Below, one piece after another: positions 16,530 through 25,548 of a stretch of 64,000 bases of DNA. The DNA is taken from positions 1-64,000 of the forward strand of contig JANYDE010000039.1 in assembly GCA_025359915.1 (NCBI GenBank), written 5' to 3'. A program made the translations under genes and the position numbers. Numbering within the stretch: position 1 is the first letter of the stretch; each line of letters begins with the position of its first letter. This DNA comes from Chamaesiphon sp. 336R_metabinner_41 (GTDB taxonomy: Bacteria; Cyanobacteriota; Cyanobacteriia; Cyanobacteriales; Chamaesiphonaceae). Under the pieces are notes generated by a model. That model worked only from the letters and a program-made list of their open reading frames with translations, did no database searches and was not told where the DNA came from.

Positions 16530-17327
16530 GTGAACGATTCTCTGATTGCGCCTTCCGAAATTTTAGCAGCCATCCGTGCTGGACAGTCGATCTCTCAGCT
16601 AGATTTGTATCGAATCGATTTTAGCGGTGTCGAGCTACAAGGATCTAGCCTCACAGGATTAAATTCAATTGGGGCTAATTTTACAGGGGCTAATCTTAGT
16701 GGTGCCGATTTGAGCGGTGCGGATTTACGGGGCGTAAATTTCACTGATGCTAATTTGAGCGGTGCTAATTTAGCGGGGGCTTATCTCAATCGATCGCAAT
16801 TATATAATACCAACCTGACTGACGCAAATTTGACAGGTGCAAAATTGCAGGTAGCGAGGTACGATCGACAGACGATGTGGACAACAGGATTTGGTTACAA
16901 ATCCTTGGGAGCAATCGGCCCAGGTGCTATACTCAATGCTGCTTATCTAAATACAGCAAATCTCCGCAATGTCGATCTCAGTGGTGCAAATTTACTGGGA
17001 AGCTATCTCAGTGGTGCAGATTTGACAGGTGCAAATCTGCAAAATGCGCGGTTGAGTGGTTCGACTCTTCAGATGGCATTTCTGACTGGCGCGTCTTTGC
17101 GCAATGCGCGGTTGAATGGGGTGAATTTACAAGGTGCAGACTTGCGCGCAGCCGATTTAACTGGCATCGAAATCGAGCATTTAGATAGCATTGCCGGAGC
17201 AGATTTCAGTCAGGTACAGGGACTCAATCATGAGATTAGAGCGATGTTGTTGGGGCGTTCTGCGGCAGAGTTAGACGTTTGGAATGCATTTACGCGGCGG
17301 ACGACTAGACAGAGCTTAAATAGTTGA
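16530..17327 (+). CDS. Pentapeptide repeat protein
   Basis: It begins at GTG 16530 and is 265 residues. It consists mostly of A(D/N)LxG pentapeptide repeats (NFTGANLSGADLSGADLRGV and so on), in two blocks of about residues 30-105 and 135-230. An interruption (YDRQTMWTTGFGYKSLGAIG) separates the blocks; this loop is common in cyanobacterial pentapeptide proteins. Such proteins form a right-handed quadrilateral beta-helix; most have no known function. There is no signal peptide, so it is probably cytosolic. Confidence 0.9.
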   Translation: MNDSLIAPSEILAAIRAGQSISQLDLYRIDFSGVELQGSSLTGLNSIGANFTGANLSGADLSGADLRGVNFTDANLSGANLAGAYLNRSQLYNTNLTDANLTGAKLQVARYDRQTMWTTGFGYKSLGAIGPGAILNAAYLNTANLRNVDLSGANLLGSYLSGADLTGANLQNARLSGSTLQMAFLTGASLRNARLNGVNLQGADLRAADLTGIEIEHLDSIAGADFSQVQGLNHEIRAMLLGRSAAELDVWNAFTRRTTRQSLNS

Positions 17328-17351
17328 TAGTTGATAGTTGAGGTTAGCATG

Positions 17352-17404
17352 TGCTAAACCACTAAAGCACTAAACCATTCTAGATGTCTAATTTGACACT
17401 GGGA
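17352..17404. repeat. Dispersed repeat CTAAACCA..TCTAGATGTCTAATTTGACACTGG, direct copy
   Basis: The segment is the reverse complement of 12491-12530 and resembles 56398-56446. It follows the end of the pentapeptide gene. Confidence 0.6.
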
Positions 17405-17538
17405 AAGGAGTCGATTCATTAGTAATTTTGTTCGTTTGACTAATATTGGGATAGTCGATATTATTGCCATAAAGTAGCAAAGAAAATATTAACAGCTATT
17501 TTCTGGCATCGATTCGGGTAGACACTCATACCACAAAA

Positions 17539-18585
17539 ATGAAACCTGGATATTTCTTGGGTAATCGGTACTCGATTCAAAAACCGTTGGCATCAGGCTG
17601 TTTTTGCATGACATATTTAGCCATGGACTGTGAATATTACCGTCCAAAATATGTCATAGTCAAGCATCTCAAACCTCAAGATAAAAGTTACAGTTTGTTG
17701 CAAATTGCGCGACGGCTATTTGAGGCAGAAGCATTAGCATTGAAAAAATTGGGAGACTTAACGGATCGAATTCCAACTCTCTATGCTTACTTTGAAGAAC
17801 GCGGCGAGTTTTATTTGGTTCAAGAGTTTGTCGAAGGACAAACACTTTCCCAAGAGCTGTCAAATAGTAAAAAAACAACAATAGAAACTATTCAAATCTT
17901 ACGAGAAATTTTAGTTACCCTGAATTTTGTTCATGCCGAAAATACGATCCATCGCGATCTCAAGCCCGATAATATTATCCGAAGATCGAGCGATAGTGCC
18001 CTAGTTCTAATTGACTTTGGAGCCGTTAAAGAAGTCAGCAAGGCAACACTCACGATGCCAAATTCCCGAACGTTAGCTTCAATCGGTTTTGGCACTGAGG
18101 GCTATATGCCTAGCGAACAGGCGATGGGATATCCCAAGTTAGCTAGTGATATTTATGCTGTGGGCGCGATTGGGATTGAATGTTTGACAGGAAAAGAACC
18201 ACATCAATTATTCGATGAGGAGTCATTAGAATTTAAGTGGCGACATTTATATAAAATGAGCCATCCTAAGCTCGATCCTTTAATTAGTCCACTAGTGATG
18301 GTATTGAATAAGATGCTGCAACAACGACATCTCGATCGATATGCGAATGCCGCAGAAGCATTGGCTGCAATCGATGCCATCGAAGAGCGATCTTTCCAAA
18401 CATTATTGCAAGCAAAAAGATCATCTTTAATGCTAAAAAAGATCTCATTCAACCGGATTGATCGATCGGATCTGCTCAAATTAATAGTTTTGAGTTGCGT
18501 CATCTTGGCTAGTTCATTATTTATATCCCAAGTCACTCAAAATAGCGATTTTAAATCTATTGGTGAAATAAATCTTCCAAAGTAG
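17539..18585 (+). CDS. Ser/Thr protein kinase with C-terminal membrane anchor and degenerate glycine loop
   Basis: This 348-residue protein is a Hanks-type kinase. It has the ATP lysine in VIVKHLKP (K42), HRDLKPDN (catalytic D140) and DFG (159-161). It also has an activation segment with GFGTEGYMPSEQ. The glycine-rich loop reads LASGCFCMTYLA, where only the middle Gly of GxGxxG remains, so activity may be altered. A hydrophobic segment at about residues 314-332 (LLKLIVLSCVILASSLFISQ) is a C-terminal membrane anchor with a short tail. The 3' end overlaps the convergent HEAT gene by 29 bases. Confidence 0.88.
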   Translation: MKPGYFLGNRYSIQKPLASGCFCMTYLAMDCEYYRPKYVIVKHLKPQDKSYSLLQIARRLFEAEALALKKLGDLTDRIPTLYAYFEERGEFYLVQEFVEGQTLSQELSNSKKTTIETIQILREILVTLNFVHAENTIHRDLKPDNIIRRSSDSALVLIDFGAVKEVSKATLTMPNSRTLASIGFGTEGYMPSEQAMGYPKLASDIYAVGAIGIECLTGKEPHQLFDEESLEFKWRHLYKMSHPKLDPLISPLVMVLNKMLQQRHLDRYANAAEALAAIDAIEERSFQTLLQAKRSSLMLKKISFNRIDRSDLLKLIVLSCVILASSLFISQVTQNSDFKSIGEINLPK

Positions 18586-19219
18586 CCGCTACTACCTGAT
18601 GCGCGGAATCCTGCCGCAATTCGATCAAAGCTTCCTGCGCTTGGGGTTCGTCAAATTTTTGGAGTGCGAGAGCTACTCTAGCACGCAATCTTGATGATGC
18701 CGATCGAACCAATGTCAACAATTGGGTCAAAACGGCTGCGTGGTGGCTGGAATTGACTAATGAACCCAAAGTATCGATCGCCGCTTCTTGGACTGTCAGA
18801 TCGTCTCCTGTCAGGGCTGCGGTGCAGATTTCGACTAGTTCTCCAGGGCAATCCAATTCTTCCAGCGCGGCGAGGATACTGCGGCGCACCAACCAATGAT
18901 CGTCTTGACAAAATACCGAAACTAGGTGGGAAACTGACACCTTTCCAAACAGCGAGAGCGAATTAGCTGCCTCGGCACGGACATTGGGGGTATCATCAAA
19001 TTTGACCATCTCCAATAGTGCTGCAAAAGATTCGGCTGTTTGTTGAGTGCCTAACCCTCTAGCTACAAAAGATCGAACTAAAAATTCCCGATCTTTGAGC
19101 GTTGCAATCAAGATGGGGACAGCGGTTTCAGGATCGAAAGCCTTCAGTGCGGCGATCGATTTGAGCCGATATTGAAAATCAGAATTACTCAACCCAGCTT
19201 GAATCTCAGACAATTCCAT
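18557..19219 (-). CDS. HEAT-repeat protein (phycobilin lyase/NblB-like superfamily)
   Basis: This 220-residue protein consists of about six HEAT repeats (DPETAVPILIATLKDREFLV, RAEAANSLSLFGKVSVSHLV, HWLVRRSILAALEELDCPGE). Cyanobacterial proteins of this kind belong to the CpcE/CpcF/NblB 'PBS lyase HEAT-like' group, which act on phycobilisomes or serve as scaffolds. No catalytic residue is diagnostic, so the partner is unknown. It is divergent from a second operon of a small protein and another HEAT protein. Confidence 0.8.
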   Translation of the reverse strand: MELSEIQAGLSNSDFQYRLKSIAALKAFDPETAVPILIATLKDREFLVRSFVARGLGTQQTAESFAALLEMVKFDDTPNVRAEAANSLSLFGKVSVSHLVSVFCQDDHWLVRRSILAALEELDCPGELVEICTAALTGDDLTVQEAAIDTLGSLVNSSHHAAVLTQLLTLVRSASSRLRARVALALQKFDEPQAQEALIELRQDSAHQVVAATLEDLFHQ

Positions 19220-19346
19220 AACAACACGATAGAGATCTTTTACTTACTTTAGTCAAAAGCTGTACCACTTGGGGACGCAATCTGAGAAAATTTAAACTAG
19301 TGGTCAATATCCTCATCCTCAATAGTATTTCTCCCCCCTCCTAAAA

Positions 19347-19574
19347 ATGTCTGAAACCGAAACCGAACAAGTTACCGCCGCTGAACTTGAAGAGATCATC
19401 GTCGAACTCCAAAAATATCGAGATCGATTGGTGCATGACACCACCGAAGCCATCCAAAAAGCTAAACTGCCCAAATCAAAAGCAATGGCACAAATGGAAC
19501 CCGAACTTGCTAAAATCGATGCGATGATGCAAGAGCTTCACGATCGACATGCCGCATTACTCGCCAGTAACTAG
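19347..19574 (+). CDS. Small conserved cyanobacterial helical protein
   Basis: This 75-residue acidic protein (AAELEEIIVELQKYRDRLVH, AKLPKSKAMAQMEPELAKID) is predicted wholly helical, with a heptad-like pattern suggesting a helical hairpin or coiled coil. I recognise the KLPKS..MAQLEPELA pattern as conserved among cyanobacteria but know no function. It is 9 bases upstream of the HEAT-repeat gene and is probably co-transcribed with it. Confidence 0.7.
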   Translation: MSETETEQVTAAELEEIIVELQKYRDRLVHDTTEAIQKAKLPKSKAMAQMEPELAKIDAMMQELHDRHAALLASN

Positions 19575-19583
19575 AGAATCGAT

Positions 19584-20474
19584 ATGAAATCTGAAGATAT
19601 GCCAATTTTGCTGGATCATGCTGAAACTGATGCGCTGATGCAGTCGATTACCGAGCAGATTAGCTTGCATACATTCGATGCTGAGGATCTTCCGGTACTC
19701 CAGCAAATGGTTGAGTGCTTGGGAGATTCGCGCGGAGTAGTGCGGTTGAGATATGCCCAAACATTAGGAAATATTGGTGGAGCCGCGACTCCATTGTTAG
19801 TAGCCGCGCTGTTGGATCATCCCAATCCAGTGGTGCGGCGTGCGGCTGGCAAAACGTTAACCCTGATTGGCGATACTAGTACCGTCCCTAGCTTACTGCA
19901 CGCGCTGCTAAATGATGAAGATACCGTAGTCAAAGGCTCGGCTGTCGGTGCGTTAGCCAGTATGGGTGAAGCTTCAGTGCCAGCCTTATTGGAGATCTTA
20001 GCAGATCCAGTTCGATCGGAAAGTACGAAAGGTCACGCAGCTTGGGCACTCGGCTTTATCGGTGCAGCCGCAGCACCATTTCTAGCGGATGCAATTAAGT
20101 CAGATTCGATCGATGTTCGTTGCGCGGCTGTCGGTGCAATCGCTCATCTAGCACAGGAGCAAGGCGACGAGCAAGCAGCTCAACTCTTAGTTTCTACGTT
20201 GGGCGATCTTGATGCCAATGTGCGATCGGAAGCAGCTTCAGCGATCGGTAAAATGGCATATTTACCAGCACTACCCAATCTAATTATCGCATTAGGCGAC
20301 CCCGATAGCGAAGTTCGACGGACAGCAGCAGTATCATTAGGTAAGTTAGGCGATCGATCTGCCATTCCTCACTTGGAAGCTTTGCTAAATGATCAAGTAA
20401 CCGCAGTCCAAGTTTTAGCTAAATTAGCCATCAACAAGATCGAAACTCACGAAGAAGATTTTAGGGTAAGGTGA
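19584..20474 (+). CDS. HEAT-repeat protein (PBS lyase HEAT-like)
   Basis: This 296-residue protein has about seven HEAT repeats (HPNPVVRRAAGKTLTLIGDT, KGHAAWALGFIGAAAAPFLA, DSEVRRTAAVSLGKLGDRSA). Together with the divergent HEAT gene at 18557-19219 it forms a local pair of PBS-lyase-like proteins. A bilin lyase of the E/F type needs two subunits, so the pairing is suggestive, but the characterised CpcE/CpcF pairs are normally within the cpc operon. A general scaffold role is equally possible. Confidence 0.8.
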   Translation: MKSEDMPILLDHAETDALMQSITEQISLHTFDAEDLPVLQQMVECLGDSRGVVRLRYAQTLGNIGGAATPLLVAALLDHPNPVVRRAAGKTLTLIGDTSTVPSLLHALLNDEDTVVKGSAVGALASMGEASVPALLEILADPVRSESTKGHAAWALGFIGAAAAPFLADAIKSDSIDVRCAAVGAIAHLAQEQGDEQAAQLLVSTLGDLDANVRSEAASAIGKMAYLPALPNLIIALGDPDSEVRRTAAVSLGKLGDRSAIPHLEALLNDQVTAVQVLAKLAINKIETHEEDFRVR

Positions 20475-20505
20475 TTCCCGATAAAGACTATACCAAGTAA
20501 CCGGG

Positions 20506-20540
20506 TTTTCTCCTGGCGTAGCCTCTCCGTAAGGAGAAAA
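20506..20540. repeat. Small dispersed hairpin repeat (GGCGTAGCCTCTCCGTAAGGAGA)
   Basis: The arms TTTTCTCC and GGAGAAAA bracket TGGCGTAGCCTCTCCGTAA. Related copies are at 15271, 34051 and 35359. Confidence 0.6.
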
Positions 20541-20639
20541 CTAAAACCATGGGTAGATTTATTACTGGGAATTACCTAATAGGTAATAGCGTTTATCCGA
20601 TCTCCAATCCCCCAGTCCCCCAGTCCCCCACTCCCCCCT

Positions 20640-21539
20640 ATGACGACAATTCGCGTACCTGCCACCACTGCTAACTTAGGAGCGGGATTTGACTGTATTG
20701 GTGCCGCATTGAGCCTATACAACGAGTTTACATTCACGCAGATTGATACCGAAAATTTGGTGATCACCGTCGCCGGAGTGGAAGCTGCAAAAGTCGATCT
20801 CGACGCTAGCAATCTTGCCTATCAAGCATTTCTCAAGCTATATGCTCAGATCGATCGCACCCCGCCAGGACTTAAACTAGAAATTAAGCTAGGCGTACCT
20901 TTAGCCAGAGGATTGGGCAGCTCCGCGACAGCCATCGTTGGCGGCTTATTAGGTGCCAATGCTCTGGCTGGAAATCCGCTCTCACCAGCCGAAGTAATGC
21001 AACTGGCGATCGAAATGGAAGGACATCCTGACAATGTAGTGCCTGCGCTGATTGGTGGTTGTCGATTGGCGGCTACTGCTGCTAGTGGTTGGTCAATTGC
21101 CGATATTCCGTGGCATAGTAGTATCGTGCCTGTAGTCGCTATTCCCGATTTTGAACTATCTACAGCCGAAGCGCGAAGTGTCTTGCCGAGTGAATACAGC
21201 CGCGCTGATGCAATCTTCAATACGGCTCATTTGGGTTTAATGATGCGGGGATTGGAAACGGGGAATGCTGAGTGGCTGACAGCCGGATTAGTCGATCGGA
21301 TCCACCAACCCTATCGTCAAAAACTCATTCCTGGATATACTGATGTCAATTCCGCTGTAATTGCGGCTGGTGGCTATGGCATGGTGATTAGTGGTGCTGG
21401 CCCTACTTTACTCGCTATTACTACCGCAGAACGCGCTATGGCAGTGGCTAGCGCAATGTCTCAAGCTTGGGCAATTCACAATATTCAAGTACAAGCTCAA
21501 CCGCTGGAAGTTGACATGCAAGGAGCGGTAATTAGTTAA
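20640..21539 (+). CDS. thrB: Homoserine kinase
   Basis: The 299-residue protein is a GHMP kinase. An N-terminal RVPATTANLGAGFDCIGAAL substrate motif is followed by the P-loop-like PLARGLGSSATAIVGG and a C-terminal GAGPTLLAI segment. It phosphorylates L-homoserine with ATP in threonine synthesis. Length is normal. It starts at ATG 20640 directly after a CCCCCAGT heptamer tandem repeat, so the promoter must lie within or before that repeat. No other threonine gene is adjacent. Confidence 0.95.
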   Translation: MTTIRVPATTANLGAGFDCIGAALSLYNEFTFTQIDTENLVITVAGVEAAKVDLDASNLAYQAFLKLYAQIDRTPPGLKLEIKLGVPLARGLGSSATAIVGGLLGANALAGNPLSPAEVMQLAIEMEGHPDNVVPALIGGCRLAATAASGWSIADIPWHSSIVPVVAIPDFELSTAEARSVLPSEYSRADAIFNTAHLGLMMRGLETGNAEWLTAGLVDRIHQPYRQKLIPGYTDVNSAVIAAGGYGMVISGAGPTLLAITTAERAMAVASAMSQAWAIHNIQVQAQPLEVDMQGAVIS

Positions 21540-21553
21540 TAATTGATAACTAC

Positions 21554-22258
21554 TCAATTATCAAGAACACCGAGTTTAATATTGATAATATCTAGACGAT
21601 CGGTTTGAGTATGAAAGATGCGATCCCACCAGGTGAAGACACTCCCGTAGTTGGAATTGGTTTCGGTGACGACTTGGGAGTGGTGAATCCGGTGATAATT
21701 TGGCGTAACTATCGCCCGTGCTAAGATGCGATCGATCGAGGCAGGAATAGCGACATTGCTATGATGTAGAGCTACAATCACTGTGAATATCAACTCATAG
21801 ATTAATACAAAATCGCTCGAAATTCCTAGTAACCAAATTAAAGATAGCTTGGGTATACTCGAACAAATAATTTCGATCGGATGAAATCGATAGGCTGTGG
21901 ATACATTCATCGATCGATCTGTATGATGTAAGTGATGGAATCTCCAGGCTAGTGGGACAATATGCATCGATCGATGCCAAAAATACATGTAAAGATCGAT
22001 AATTAGGAAAGATAATATTCCCGCCACAACTGGCGATTGAATCGTCGCAATCAGCCCTCGATCGATTGGTGGCATAATATCTAGATGAGCGATCTCCAGC
22101 GTAAAAAGACTAGAAACGATCGAATTAATAGCTCCTAAACCAAAATTATTAGCAATTCTCGATCTGAGCGAATTCTGGAAAGCAAAAAATGGAAACTTCT
22201 TTTCCAGAATCAGCAGCGCGAGGATTGTAGTAGTCACTAGAACTAACTTAACTGTCAT
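21554..22258 (-). CDS. Sterol desaturase / fatty acid hydroxylase family membrane protein
   Basis: The 234-residue protein has the His boxes of the di-iron membrane hydroxylase superfamily: WHRSMH, FHHLHH, ALHHSN and NYHRIHHS. Hydrophobic segments lie at about residues 3-16, 38-50, 80-92 and 135-165. Family members introduce hydroxyl groups or double bonds in sterols, carotenoids or fatty acids. The substrate cannot be read from sequence; carotenoid or hopanoid modification would be typical in cyanobacteria. It is convergent with thrB. Confidence 0.85.
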   Translation of the reverse strand: MTVKLVLVTTTILALLILEKKFPFFAFQNSLRSRIANNFGLGAINSIVSSLFTLEIAHLDIMPPIDRGLIATIQSPVVAGILSFLIIDLYMYFWHRSMHIVPLAWRFHHLHHTDRSMNVSTAYRFHPIEIICSSIPKLSLIWLLGISSDFVLIYELIFTVIVALHHSNVAIPASIDRILARAIVTPNYHRIHHSQVVTETNSNYGSVFTWWDRIFHTQTDRLDIINIKLGVLDN

Positions 22259-22334
22259 GAGTGGCGATCGACTGCTCTAAGAGTTAGAATTAGATTCTAA
22301 TGTACTTTGAAATTCAGCTAGTTGGTTAGTAGTG

Positions 22335-23270
22335 ATGAACAGACAAATTTACCTTAGCCTATGTCTAGTGGCGATGGTTGTAGTAACTGGTTGCGGGAAG
22401 AAGAGCGAACCACCAACAGCAATTGTGACACCAACACCCGCACCCGTAGCCGCTGTCGCGACTCCATCGCCTATTGCGACTAACCAGCCAGCACCCACGC
22501 CACCCCCAACGGTAGCATCTTCACCTGTACCTGCGAAGATCCCCAATCTACAACCAACACCCAAAGCATTACCACCATCGATACCGATCATCTCAGCTCT
22601 ACCTAAATCAATCTACCCCGCACCTGCTCCTGTCGCAATTCCCGTTGCACCAGTACCAGCTAAACCCAACGCAAAAGTAGATATCGCTGCAAATCCTCAA
22701 CCCGAACCAATCTCCAAACTCAAGATTCCTACAGATCCCACCCAGCAAATTACCCCCATCGGGATTGGTAGCGCAAAAATCGGGATGAGTTTCAAGGAGC
22801 TAAAACAGCAAATGGGCGAAAGTTTCCAATTTCCAGTTAAAGCTAGTTTTATTGCAGGCTTTGACGCGATCGCTGTCACAAAAGCAGGCGCAGTACAGTA
22901 CTATATTCCTTATCCTACTGGAACTCAATTTACCGATACCGATCGCATTCAACATTTGATGACCGACAACCCCAACTACCGCACAGAGCAAGGAGTTGGT
23001 CCCGGTACCTCCATCAAACAAGCTACGACAGTTTATGGCGGGGCAACTTTATCTATGAGCAAAGAAAATGAGTCACGGGAATTCATCAACTTTACTCAGC
23101 ATCCCAACGGTTTAGCCTTTCGCCCCAAACCAGTCGGATCTCATTCTTTCGCTGGAGATTATCCCGAAAGCAATGAGGAGTATCTCAAGACTCAAAAGTA
23201 TGATAACCGAGCCGCAATCGGTCAAATCACCGTCTCCTGCGCCGAGAATCAATGCGAACAGGAGCATTAA
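22335..23270 (+). CDS. Lipoprotein with Pro/Ala-rich linker
   Basis: A signal peptide with lipobox (VVVTGC, about residues 15-20 from ATG 22335) predicts a lipid-anchored protein. A low-complexity Pro/Ala/Thr linker of about 110 residues follows. The C-terminal domain (about 135-311) begins GIGSAKIGMSFKELKQQMGE and contains GVGPGTSIKQATTVYGGATL and two Cys near the end (VSCAENQCEQE). I do not recognise the C-terminal domain by name. The gene may start one codon earlier at GTG 22332. Confidence 0.7.
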   Translation: MNRQIYLSLCLVAMVVVTGCGKKSEPPTAIVTPTPAPVAAVATPSPIATNQPAPTPPPTVASSPVPAKIPNLQPTPKALPPSIPIISALPKSIYPAPAPVAIPVAPVPAKPNAKVDIAANPQPEPISKLKIPTDPTQQITPIGIGSAKIGMSFKELKQQMGESFQFPVKASFIAGFDAIAVTKAGAVQYYIPYPTGTQFTDTDRIQHLMTDNPNYRTEQGVGPGTSIKQATTVYGGATLSMSKENESREFINFTQHPNGLAFRPKPVGSHSFAGDYPESNEEYLKTQKYDNRAAIGQITVSCAENQCEQEH

Positions 23271-23357
23271 TTTAGGGAATAGGGGATAGTGAATAGTCTA
23301 TTATCGCGCCCCCACACCCCACACCCCACACCCCATACCACCACACCACAACACCCC

Positions 23358-23963
23358 ATGACCCCCCTCCGCGTTGGCATTGCTGGACCTGTTGGTTCGG
23401 GTAAAACGGCATTACTGGATGGATTATGCAAGCAATTGCGCGATCGATATCAGTTGGCAGTAGTTACCAATGATATCTATACTCAAGAAGACGCTCAATT
23501 TTTGGTCAGAAGCCAAGCACTAGCACCGGAACGGATTATCGGTGTCGAAACTGGTGGCTGTCCCCATACCGCCATCCGTGAAGACGCTTCGATGAATATT
23601 GCCGCCATCGAACAACTAGAACAGCAATTTACAGATTTAGATATTGTATTTCTCGAAAGTGGTGGTGACAATCTGGCGGCGACATTTAGTCCCGAATTAG
23701 TAGATGTCACTATTTATACGATCGATGTCGCAGGTGGCGATAAAATCCCCCGTAAGGGTGGTCCAGGTATTACGAAGTCGGATTTATTAGTTATTAACAA
23801 GATCGACCTTGCGGCCTTTGTAGGAGCCGATCTGGGTGTAATGGAGCGCGACAGTATTAAGATGCGCGGCGATAAACCATTTATTTTTACCAATCTCAAA
23901 ATTGGGACAGGATTGGCTGAAGTGGTGAGCTTTATCACCCGTCAGGCTGAAGCTAGTCGCTAG
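23358..23963 (+). CDS. ureG: Urease accessory GTPase UreG
   Basis: From ATG 23358 ([20 protein letters not shown]) the protein is 201 residues, the family length. It has a P-loop GPVGSGKT (10-17), the metal motif [28 protein letters not shown] and NKIDLA. UreG is the GTPase that hands nickel to apo-urease with UreF/UreH. No other urease gene is in the window, so the ure genes are scattered, as in several cyanobacteria. The start follows a CACACCC tandem repeat. A perfect rho-independent terminator is at 23979. Confidence 0.96.
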   Translation: MTPLRVGIAGPVGSGKTALLDGLCKQLRDRYQLAVVTNDIYTQEDAQFLVRSQALAPERIIGVETGGCPHTAIREDASMNIAAIEQLEQQFTDLDIVFLESGGDNLAATFSPELVDVTIYTIDVAGGDKIPRKGGPGITKSDLLVINKIDLAAFVGADLGVMERDSIKMRGDKPFIFTNLKIGTGLAEVVSFITRQAEASR

Positions 23964-23978
23964 TACATAAATACTAAT

Positions 23979-24020
23979 AAAAACAGAAGGATTAGCAATT
24001 GCTAATCCTTCTGTTTTTTT
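23979..24020 (+). terminator. Rho-independent terminator of ureG
   Basis: AAAAACAGAAGGATTAGC and its exact complement flank a 4-base AATT centre, followed by a run of T. It probably also serves the convergent cyAbrB gene. Confidence 0.9.
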
Positions 24021-24108
24021 AAGACATAATCGGGATTTTATTCCCATGTTGCTGTCAAATGTCAACTATTTCCCTAAGGAGAAGCTACTTCAACAACAGT
24101 AAACCAAT

Positions 24109-24495
24109 TTAGCTATCTTGAACCAAGTGGATATGTTTGTAACCAAGTTTGATACTAAAAGTATCGCCCTCTTTTAAGCCCATTTCTTTGGTGTAAGCAG
24201 CACCAATCAACAATTGACCATTTTTGTGAACTGTTGCTTTATAAGTCGCAGTTTTGCCACGATTATCTCTGCTGGTTTCATCTAGCTTGACACCTTTAGC
24301 TGTGAGGACAGCATCATAAAATCCAGATAGATCGGTGCGGGTAACACCTGCTTTGGTAGTTTTGATATAGCCACACTGTGTAGCTGTTTCGCGTTTGGCA
24401 AGATGAGAAAGTTCTTTGACTTTTTGGAGCAGAGCTTTCCCAGTCAATGGAGTTGCCGAGGGGGTTAGTTCTGCTGCTGAATCGACTTTAGACAT
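24109..24495 (-). CDS. cyAbrB-type transcriptional regulator
   Basis: This 128-residue protein has the cyanobacterial AbrB-like layout. The N-terminal part TGKALLQKVKELSHLAKRET, then CGYIKT and FYDAVLTAKGVKLD, is followed by a C-terminal AbrB/SpoVT DNA-binding part (HKNGQLLIGAAYTKEMGLKE, DTFSIKLGYKHIHLV). cyAbrB proteins act as nucleoid-like global regulators of carbon and nitrogen genes. Whether this is cyAbrB1 or cyAbrB2 needs alignment. The gene has its own long upstream AT-rich region (24496-24656) likely to hold the promoter. Confidence 0.88.
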   Translation of the reverse strand: MSKVDSAAELTPSATPLTGKALLQKVKELSHLAKRETATQCGYIKTTKAGVTRTDLSGFYDAVLTAKGVKLDETSRDNRGKTATYKATVHKNGQLLIGAAYTKEMGLKEGDTFSIKLGYKHIHLVQDS

Positions 24496-24656
24496 GGTTT
24501 GATTAATGGATACGGCGGGTATTTTTAGCTAGATATACAGTTTGCTCCATATATTAGCCGCGATGAAGCTGACCTTATATTAGTCTATTATGCACGCAAT
24601 TATAATGATAGTTACAATTAAATTTAAAGTTAATTGAGATTTAATAGAGATCGATC

Positions 24657-25514
24657 TCAATTTGCTTTAACTGGACTATCTCGATCGTCAAAATCAAAAC
24701 CCCAATCATCATCGTCTGAATTTTTTGAAATCGTAGATCTGTTGGTAGCTGGCGGTTTGACAGAAGATGGCAAATCGAAATCCTCAGCTTCATCTATTTC
24801 AGTGTACTCGAAATCTGCATAGTCTCGATCGTCATCAAATTCAATTTCGGCAGGCTCTTTATAGGGCGGCTGGATTAATCTAAAGTCTGCATCGTACACT
24901 TCTCGACGAGTTTGTTCGGATTCGCGCTCAATTTTGGGGGTACGTCGCTCTGCATAAATTTGCTCGCGCTCGATTTTGGAGCTATTATTTGGAGTCTGGA
25001 AATTCTGCTGACGGGGTGAAGGCAAATTTTCCCATTCTAATTGACGATTTGAGCTGGGTTCTACTTCCCAATCATCCTCCTCATCGATGATGGGTTTGGC
25101 TGAAGGTTTGCTCGTAGATCGATCCACCCTCGGAGTGACTTCCTCCACAACCGATTTAGATCGATAACTATTAAATAGACTTTTTTTTGTGTCTGAAGTC
25201 GCTGGTTTATCTGGCAATGAGCTGTCAGCTTCGGGTATGGATGAAGTATAAGTAAAAATATCTTCATCCGATTGCTGCAATCTTGTTTGTAATTGCCGGA
25301 TCTGTCTTTTTAATAGCCGACGATCGACAAAGATCGCTAATTGGATCGCGATACTAGATAATAAACCCAATCCGATCGCAATTATCAACCATATTCCGAT
25401 CGGTAATGCTATTGTTGGCTGATTAAAGATGACTACTGTAATCACTGGCGTAAGATTCGATCCCACCACAATCCCCAGCAATATCGGTATTAGGATCGCG
25501 ATGATGATTTTCAT
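24657..25514 (-). CDS. Membrane protein with two N-terminal helices and long acidic cytoplasmic tail
   Basis: From ATG 25514 (MKIIIAILIPILLGIVVGSN) two hydrophobic segments, about residues 1-22 and 34-60, form a hairpin. A basic coiled-coil segment (DRRLLKRQIRQLQTRLQQSD) follows, as in LapA-domain proteins. The remaining 200 residues are acidic and low complexity, ending in DDDDWGFDFDDRDS. I judge it LapA-like in topology; function is unknown. It is downstream of ubiX on the same strand with 34 bases between, including a CAACTAT heptamer repeat, so co-transcription is likely. Confidence 0.7.
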   Translation of the reverse strand: MKIIIAILIPILLGIVVGSNLTPVITVVIFNQPTIALPIGIWLIIAIGLGLLSSIAIQLAIFVDRRLLKRQIRQLQTRLQQSDEDIFTYTSSIPEADSSLPDKPATSDTKKSLFNSYRSKSVVEEVTPRVDRSTSKPSAKPIIDEEDDWEVEPSSNRQLEWENLPSPRQQNFQTPNNSSKIEREQIYAERRTPKIERESEQTRREVYDADFRLIQPPYKEPAEIEFDDDRDYADFEYTEIDEAEDFDLPSSVKPPATNRSTISKNSDDDDWGFDFDDRDSPVKAN

Positions 25515-25548
25515 AGGGATTGTGGGGAGATTAACTATCAACTATCAA

